Assembly (NCBI GenBank): GCA_040902895.1
Contig: JBBDWL010000024.1
Coordinates: forward strand, 133,268-197,267
Length of the DNA: 64,000 nt
Reading direction: 5' to 3'
Source of the DNA: JALYRV01 sp040902895
GTDB lineage: Bacteria > Acidobacteriota > Vicinamibacteria > Vicinamibacterales > SCN-69-37
Numbering within the stretch: position 1 is the stretch's first letter; every line of letters starts with the position of its first letter. A model generated the notes under the pieces. It saw nothing but the letters and a program-made list of their open reading frames with translations. It made no database searches and was not told where the DNA came from. Below are positions 59,338 to 64,000 of this stretch, piece after piece. The translations under genes and the position numbers were made by a program.

Positions 59338-61046
59338 CGTGGCCTCAGCTCGCCCGCGCCGGCGCCATCGCCATCGCCGTCGCGGCGGCCGTCGATCCGG
59401 CGTTCACACGCAACAGACCCGTACCCGTTCGAGTGTCGATCCTGCATGGCCCAGACGAACAGGCGTTCGCAGAGCAGCTGCAGCGTTCGGGCGGCGGCGC
59501 ATTCGCCCTGACCAGCGGTCTTTCCCCCGACAGCCAGGCCCTCATCGTCATTCCTTCGCATGGCGCGGCGCTGCCCTCGGTGCCCGAGACGGCACGTGTG
59601 TTCGTGATCGAGCCGCCGGCGCCCGCGGTGGACCTGCGGGTGCGCGCGTTCAGCGCGCCCGCAATCGCGATCCTGGGCCGGAAGGTCGTGACGACCGCCG
59701 TCATCGGTGCGGCCGGGCTCCAAGGCAGGCGCGTCACGATCTCACTGATGGCCGGCGATCGGCTTGCCGCGCGCGAAGAGCGTCGTGTCGAACGTCCATC
59801 CGCCGCGCTCGAACTCGCGCTTCCGTTTGTGGCCGCCACGGCCGGCTTCACGCCGCTGCGGCTCGAAGTCGAGTCGGGTGCGGCGCGCGCCGCCGCAGAT
59901 TCTGCGCTGCTCGTCGAAGATCGCAAACTCCGCGTGCTCTTCCTTGACGGCCGGCCGTCGTGGAGCTCGACGTTCGTGCGCCGGGCGCTCGAGGAGGATC
60001 CGGCATTCGAGGTGTCGGCCGCAATCTCGACATCCCTCGGCGTCACGTCGACCGCGGGCCGCCCGGCGCGCCTCGACGATCTCGCGGAGCGCGAGCAGCT
60101 CGATGCGGTCGTCACGGGAACGCCGGGATCGCTCTCGCCGGATTCGATCGGCCGGCTTGCCGAATTCGCGCGCGACCGGGGCGGCGCCGTGATTCTGCTC
60201 GCCGATCTGGAGGGCGGAGCGGTGCTCACGCGGCTGACAGGACTCGGTCCATGGCAGCGCCGCACGTTGAGCGCGCCCACAGCCGCATCCTCTGCGCACG
60301 GCTCGCTGCGGATGTCCGACGTCCTGTTCGCCGCGCCATCGAGTCTGCCGGCCGCGACGCTTGCCACGCTGGAGAATCGGCCGGTCGTTCAGCAAATCCC
60401 GCTCGGTGCGGGCAGCGTGATCGCCAGCGGCATGCTCGACGCCTGGCGCCACCGCGCGGGCGAGGGTGCCGCATTTGGCGCATTCTGGAGGGGGGTCATC
60501 GGCGAGGCGGCACTCGCCGCGGTTCCGCCGCTTCGCGTGCGCGCCAGGATGCTGCGGACCGAACCGGGCGGCATGATCGAGATCGACGCGTCCGTTCGTG
60601 ATGCGCGCTCAGGGGATCCGATCGAGGTCGAAGCCGTCCTGGAACACGACGGGGCCGGGCAGCCGCTGCGGCTCTGGCCCTCCGCCGCGCCCGGTGTCTT
60701 CAGGGCGGAGCTCGTGGCTCCGAGCGCGCCGGGGCCTGTGCGCGTGAACGTAAAGGCGGAGATGTCGAGCGGCGCGCGCGAAGCCCACACAGATGTTCTG
60801 GTCCTCCCGGGCCAGCCAGCGGGCGATGACGCCGGCCCTGGGGCGGCGCTGCTTGCCTCCACGCACGGCGGCGTCCACATCCCCGGCGGCAACGCGGGCG
60901 AACTATGGCAGGCGCTCCGCGAGGCCTTTCCGGCTCACCAGGCGCCGGTGTCGATCCATCCGATGCGATACGCCGGATGGCTGCTGCCGTTTACCCTGCT
61001 GCTTGGAATCGAATGGAGGTGGCGCCGGCGTCACGGGCTGAAGTAA
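59334..61046 (+). CDS. GATase1-like membrane-anchored protein of the MoxR operon
   Basis: The protein has 570 residues. The N-terminus has a helix, LARAGAIAIAVAAAVDPAF, and a beta-rich region follows. Near residue 200 the segment RVLFLDGRPSWSSTFVRRAL is a class-I glutamine-amidotransferase-like strand without an evident catalytic Cys. A last helix (WLLPFTLLLGIEWRWRRR) anchors the C-terminus. Similar 'glutamine amidotransferase-like' membrane proteins close the MoxR-DUF58-BatA operons of many bacteria. The ATG overlaps the preceding stop (ATGA). Function in envelope maintenance is inferred. Confidence 0.75.
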   Translation: MTWPQLARAGAIAIAVAAAVDPAFTRNRPVPVRVSILHGPDEQAFAEQLQRSGGGAFALTSGLSPDSQALIVIPSHGAALPSVPETARVFVIEPPAPAVDLRVRAFSAPAIAILGRKVVTTAVIGAAGLQGRRVTISLMAGDRLAAREERRVERPSAALELALPFVAATAGFTPLRLEVESGAARAAADSALLVEDRKLRVLFLDGRPSWSSTFVRRALEEDPAFEVSAAISTSLGVTSTAGRPARLDDLAEREQLDAVVTGTPGSLSPDSIGRLAEFARDRGGAVILLADLEGGAVLTRLTGLGPWQRRTLSAPTAASSAHGSLRMSDVLFAAPSSLPAATLATLENRPVVQQIPLGAGSVIASGMLDAWRHRAGEGAAFGAFWRGVIGEAALAAVPPLRVRARMLRTEPGGMIEIDASVRDARSGDPIEVEAVLEHDGAGQPLRLWPSAAPGVFRAELVAPSAPGPVRVNVKAEMSSGAREAHTDVLVLPGQPAGDDAGPGAALLASTHGGVHIPGGNAGELWQALREAFPAHQAPVSIHPMRYAGWLLPFTLLLGIEWRWRRRHGLK

Positions 61047-61058
61047 TCTCTCGGCGCG

Positions 61059-62402
61059 ATGTACACACGCGAACAGGTCAAGGCCATCACCGACAAACTG
61101 ATCGACATGGCGAAGGTCGACGCCGAAGTGGACTTCAGCGGCGGCGAGCGATCGGGCACGCGCTACGCGAACTCCACGATCACCACGAACCTCGTCCAGC
61201 ACAACCAGCAAGTCTCCATCACCGTCTACCCCGGCCAGCGGCGCGGCACCGCGTCGACACGCGACTTCACCGACGCGGGCCTGAAGCTCGCCGTCGACGA
61301 GGCCATGAAGCGGGCGTCGACTGCACGTGAAACACAGAATGCGCCCGAGCTGCTCGGCCCGCAGCAATACATTCCGGTGGACGCGGCGCTGCCCGCGGCA
61401 ATCACTTTCGGGCCGCTCGAGCGCGCCAGGATGGTCAAGCAAAGCCTCGACGTGTGCGATGCGAAGGGCGTGGTGGGCTCGGGCTACATCCCGAAGATCG
61501 ATCAGACCACCTGCACCGCCACCAGCAAGGGCCTCTTCGCGTACTACCGCGTGGCCGAGGCCGGCTTCATCCTGACCTGCCGCATGGCCGACGGATCGGG
61601 ATCGGGCTGGGCGGGCACCACCGGCATCAAGGATCCGTCGACGATCGATGCCGCGGGCCTGACCACGGTGGCCGCCGACAAGGCGCGTCGGAGCCGGAAT
61701 GCCAGGGCCCTCGAGCCCGGGCGCTATACGGTGATCCTCGAACCGCGCGCCAACGCGCGCTTCCTGTCGTTGATGACGGGCATCTTCAACGCGCGCGCCG
61801 CCGAAAGCGGCCGCAACTTCCTCAGCAAGCCGGGCGGCGGCACCAAGGTCGGAGAGAAGGCGTTCAGCGATCTGCTGACGCTCAGGAGCGACGTCGGCAA
61901 TCAGCAGCTTCGCCAGACGCCGATCCTCAATAACAACAAGCCGGCGGCCCCGGTGACCTGGGTGGACAAGGGTGTCGTGAAGAACCTTCTCTATGACGAG
62001 GCGTACGCAGCCGAGAAGAAGGTCGCGCCCACACCGGCCACGATGAACATGAGCCTGTCGATGGAAGGCACGAACCAGAGCCTCGACGACATCATCAAGT
62101 CGACGCGGCGCGGGCTGCTGGTCACCTTCTTCTGGTACATCCGCGGCGTCGATCAGGAAACGCTGCTCAACACCGGCATGACGCGCGACGGGCTGTTCCT
62201 CATCGAGAATGGCGAGATCACGATGCCCGTGCAGAACTTCCGCTGGAACATGTCGCCGCTGGTCGGGTACAACAACCTCACCGCGGTCGGGCGCCCCGTG
62301 CCCATGCACATGGGCGAGTCGTACGACGGCCAGAACACGGCGCTGATTCCGCCCGTGCGCATGGAAGATTTCTACATGACCTCCGTTTCCCCTGCTGTCT
62401 GA
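61059..62402 (+). CDS. TldE/PmbA-family metalloprotease subunit
   Basis: The protein has 447 residues. It shows the TldE features: no HExxxH zinc motif, N-terminal YTREQVKAITDKLI, ITVYPGQRRGTAST and FLSLMTGIFNARAAESGRNF. The C-terminal region (ENGEITMPVQNFRWNMSPL) is a strongly conserved TldD/E element. TldE partners the catalytic TldD in a heterodimer that degrades unfolded peptides and matures some microcins. It lacks a signal peptide although its neighbouring TldD has a Tat signal. It starts 12 bp after the MoxR operon. Confidence 0.9.
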   Translation: MYTREQVKAITDKLIDMAKVDAEVDFSGGERSGTRYANSTITTNLVQHNQQVSITVYPGQRRGTASTRDFTDAGLKLAVDEAMKRASTARETQNAPELLGPQQYIPVDAALPAAITFGPLERARMVKQSLDVCDAKGVVGSGYIPKIDQTTCTATSKGLFAYYRVAEAGFILTCRMADGSGSGWAGTTGIKDPSTIDAAGLTTVAADKARRSRNARALEPGRYTVILEPRANARFLSLMTGIFNARAAESGRNFLSKPGGGTKVGEKAFSDLLTLRSDVGNQQLRQTPILNNNKPAAPVTWVDKGVVKNLLYDEAYAAEKKVAPTPATMNMSLSMEGTNQSLDDIIKSTRRGLLVTFFWYIRGVDQETLLNTGMTRDGLFLIENGEITMPVQNFRWNMSPLVGYNNLTAVGRPVPMHMGESYDGQNTALIPPVRMEDFYMTSVSPAV

Positions 62403-62408
62403 GGCCTT

Positions 62409-64000
62409 ATGTCTACTTCACGTCGAGACTTCATCAAAACCGTCGGCGCCTCGGGCGTGGTGCTCGCGTCTGGCGATCTGATTGCCGACATCCTGGCGCA
62501 GTCGCCTGCCGGCGATCCGATGTCGTCGAAGTTCAAGGGCTTGTGCGACATCGCTCTCGGACAGGCGAAGCTTGCGGGCTGCACGTACGCCGATATCCGA
62601 TTCACGCGGGAACAGAACGCGGGCGCGAGTGCGAGCGGCGGCAACAATGCGGCCGGCGGACGCGGCGGCGGACGTGGAGGCGGCCGGGGTGGCGGACGCG
62701 GCGGTGGCCGCGGCGGCGGCTTCGGCGGTGGGGGCGGCGACCTGACGTCGGCAGCCGGCACGGCCGAAGGCTTCGGCGTCCGGGTGATTCACAGCGGCGT
62801 CTGGGGATTTGCGAGCAGCCCGATCGTCACCGAGGACGAAATCCGGCGCATCACGCGGATGGCCACCGAAGTCGCGCGGGCCAGCGCAATTGCCAAGCGC
62901 ACCGATGTGAGGCTGGCCCCCGTGCCGGCCTATCAAACGCATTGGGCCACGCCGGTCGTGAAGAACCCGCTCACGATGTCGCAGGACGACAAGCAGCAGC
63001 ACGTGCAGCAGGTGGTCGACGCCGTCATGAAGGTCAAAGGCGTGCAGAGCGTCAACGTGTCGGCCAACAGCAGCTATGAATGGCAATACTTCGCGTCGAG
63101 CGAAGGTTCCTACATCGAGCAGGAGATCTTCGCGACGTCGCCGTCGTTCAACGTCACGGCGCGGACCGGCGATGTCGTGCGCACGCGCACCTATACCGCC
63201 GAGAACATGACCGGCGGCTGGGAAATCGTCGAGCGCGCGAAGCTGCTCGAGAACGCCGAGCGGATCGCGAACGAGGCGGTCGAGATGACGACCGCGCAGC
63301 CGCTGGGGGCGGGGCTGCGGGATCTGGTGCTCTCGCCGTCGCACGCGATGCTGACCATTCACGAGATCATCGGTCACGCGACGGAGCTCGATCGCATCAT
63401 GGGCTACGAGGCGAACTACGCCGGCACCAGCTTTGTGAAGGTCTCGGACCTCGGCAAGCTGAAATACGGATCGAAGCTGTTCAACGTCACGGCCGATCGC
63501 AACATCCCGAACGGCCTCGGCAGCGTCGGGTACGACGATGACGGCGTGAAGACGCAGGAATGGCCGCTGGTGCGCGAAGGCATTCTCGTCGGGCTGCAGA
63601 CCAACCGCGAGACGGCGCACTTCATCGGCGAGAAGGAAAGCCGCGGCTGCACCGATGCCGGCTCGTGGCGCGACTACCCCTTCCTGCGCATGCCGAACGT
63701 GCATGTCGACGCGGGCCCTCCCGGATCGCCGAAACTCGCCGACATCATTGCCGACACCAAGAACGGCGTGATGATCGACGGGCGCGGCAGCTACTCGATC
63801 GATCAGCAGCGCTACAACGGCCAGTTCGGCGGCAACTGCTTCTGGGAGATCAAGGACGGCAAGCGGACGCGGATGGTGTCAAACGTGACCTACAACGCGA
63901 TCACGACCGACTTCTGGGCGAACCTCGATGCGCTGACCGGCAAGGACGAATGGCAGATGTGCGGCACGGGCGGCGACGCCAAAGGCCAGCCGACGCAGTC
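62409..64000 (+). CDS. TldD-family metalloprotease with Tat signal and Gly/Arg-rich insertion (C-terminus cut off)
   Basis: 530 codons are visible, then the window ends. The Tat signal is STSRRDFIKTVGASGVVLASG. Residues 78-110 are an insertion of GGR/GRGGG repeats. The zinc helix is HEIIGH at residues 318-323, as in TldD, and a possible Cys ligand is C518 (WQMCGTGG). The motifs YEANYAGTSFVKVSDLG and GFWEI-like segments support TldD. Partner TldE is 6 bp upstream. The Tat signal would place it outside the cytoplasm, unlike E. coli TldD. The stop is not visible, so the annotated end is only the window border. Confidence 0.92.
   Translation, partial: MSTSRRDFIKTVGASGVVLASGDLIADILAQSPAGDPMSSKFKGLCDIALGQAKLAGCTYADIRFTREQNAGASASGGNNAAGGRGGGRGGGRGGGRGGGRGGGFGGGGGDLTSAAGTAEGFGVRVIHSGVWGFASSPIVTEDEIRRITRMATEVARASAIAKRTDVRLAPVPAYQTHWATPVVKNPLTMSQDDKQQHVQQVVDAVMKVKGVQSVNVSANSSYEWQYFASSEGSYIEQEIFATSPSFNVTARTGDVVRTRTYTAENMTGGWEIVERAKLLENAERIANEAVEMTTAQPLGAGLRDLVLSPSHAMLTIHEIIGHATELDRIMGYEANYAGTSFVKVSDLGKLKYGSKLFNVTADRNIPNGLGSVGYDDDGVKTQEWPLVREGILVGLQTNRETAHFIGEKESRGCTDAGSWRDYPFLRMPNVHVDAGPPGSPKLADIIADTKNGVMIDGRGSYSIDQQRYNGQFGGNCFWEIKDGKRTRMVSNVTYNAITTDFWANLDALTGKDEWQMCGTGGDAKGQPTQ

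Overview
The window is a GC-rich bacterial chromosome segment, most likely from an uncultured Acidobacteriota, probably the Vicinamibacteria. The lineage call rests on gene content. There is a VWFA-related protein of the acidobacterial type, PadR-regulated ADOP-type MacB/FtsX permeases without an ATPase, serine/threonine kinases carrying WD40/TolB-like propellers, and an ECF sigma factor beside a kinase. A run of exactly 100 N flanked by identical 55-bp sequences shows that this is a scaffolded draft or metagenome assembly.

Layout. Positions 1-5.7 kb hold a minus-strand operon: B12-dependent acyl-CoA mutase large and small subunits, a response regulator, valS and nadC (cut by the window edge). 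The mutase has the Phe/Gln substrate pair typical of isobutyryl-CoA mutase, not the Tyr/Arg pair of methylmalonyl-CoA mutase. Positions 5.7-11.2 kb are two tandem kinase-propeller receptors. Positions 11.3-17.6 kb carry glutamate dehydrogenase, a DUF418 protein, a TauE/SafE exporter, an AbrB-type/PIN toxin-antitoxin pair and the VWFA protein. Positions 17.6-21.7 kb carry two acyl-CoA dehydrogenases and a YbaL-type K+/H+ antiporter.

Positions 21.8-33.3 kb are a conserved housekeeping cluster on the minus strand: uvrC, site-2 protease, trpS, scpA, scpB, rluB, cmk, rpsA, ihf-like and HIT. Two plus-strand genes interrupt it, an alpha/beta hydrolase and a histone-H1-like/DUF6335 fusion. Positions 33.3-42.2 kb hold a CDP-alcohol phosphatidyltransferase, the ECF sigma factor, a membrane kinase with an adjacent pseudokinase, an outer-membrane barrel, tdk, efp, hsp20 and a DegQ-like protease. 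Positions 42.3-47.7 kb hold padR and two ADOP permeases, one frameshifted. Positions 47.8-52.9 kb hold a 3-methyladenine DNA glycosylase, a HEAT-repeat protein and uvrA (with the gap). Positions 53.1-62.4 kb form a plus-strand run: an RRM protein, a small membrane protein, MoxR, DUF58, BatA-like, a coiled-coil membrane protein and a GATase-like membrane protein, followed by TldE and a Tat-exported TldD that runs off the end.

The most unusual signal is not a gene. About ten intergenic or gene-end sites carry short arrays of degenerate words, usually 7 bp long. Each site has its own word, and many are arranged as inverted halves that fold into long hairpins. They sit at stop codons, often supply the stop codon, and in ScpB, RluB, YbaL and the sigma factor encode the C-terminal tail. 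Related arrays inside coding sequence (ScpB N-terminus, UvrC) have a 9-bp unit that keeps the reading frame. A second theme is several genes whose -10 hexamer lies only 6-7 nt before the ATG without a Shine-Dalgarno sequence, suggesting leaderless mRNAs.
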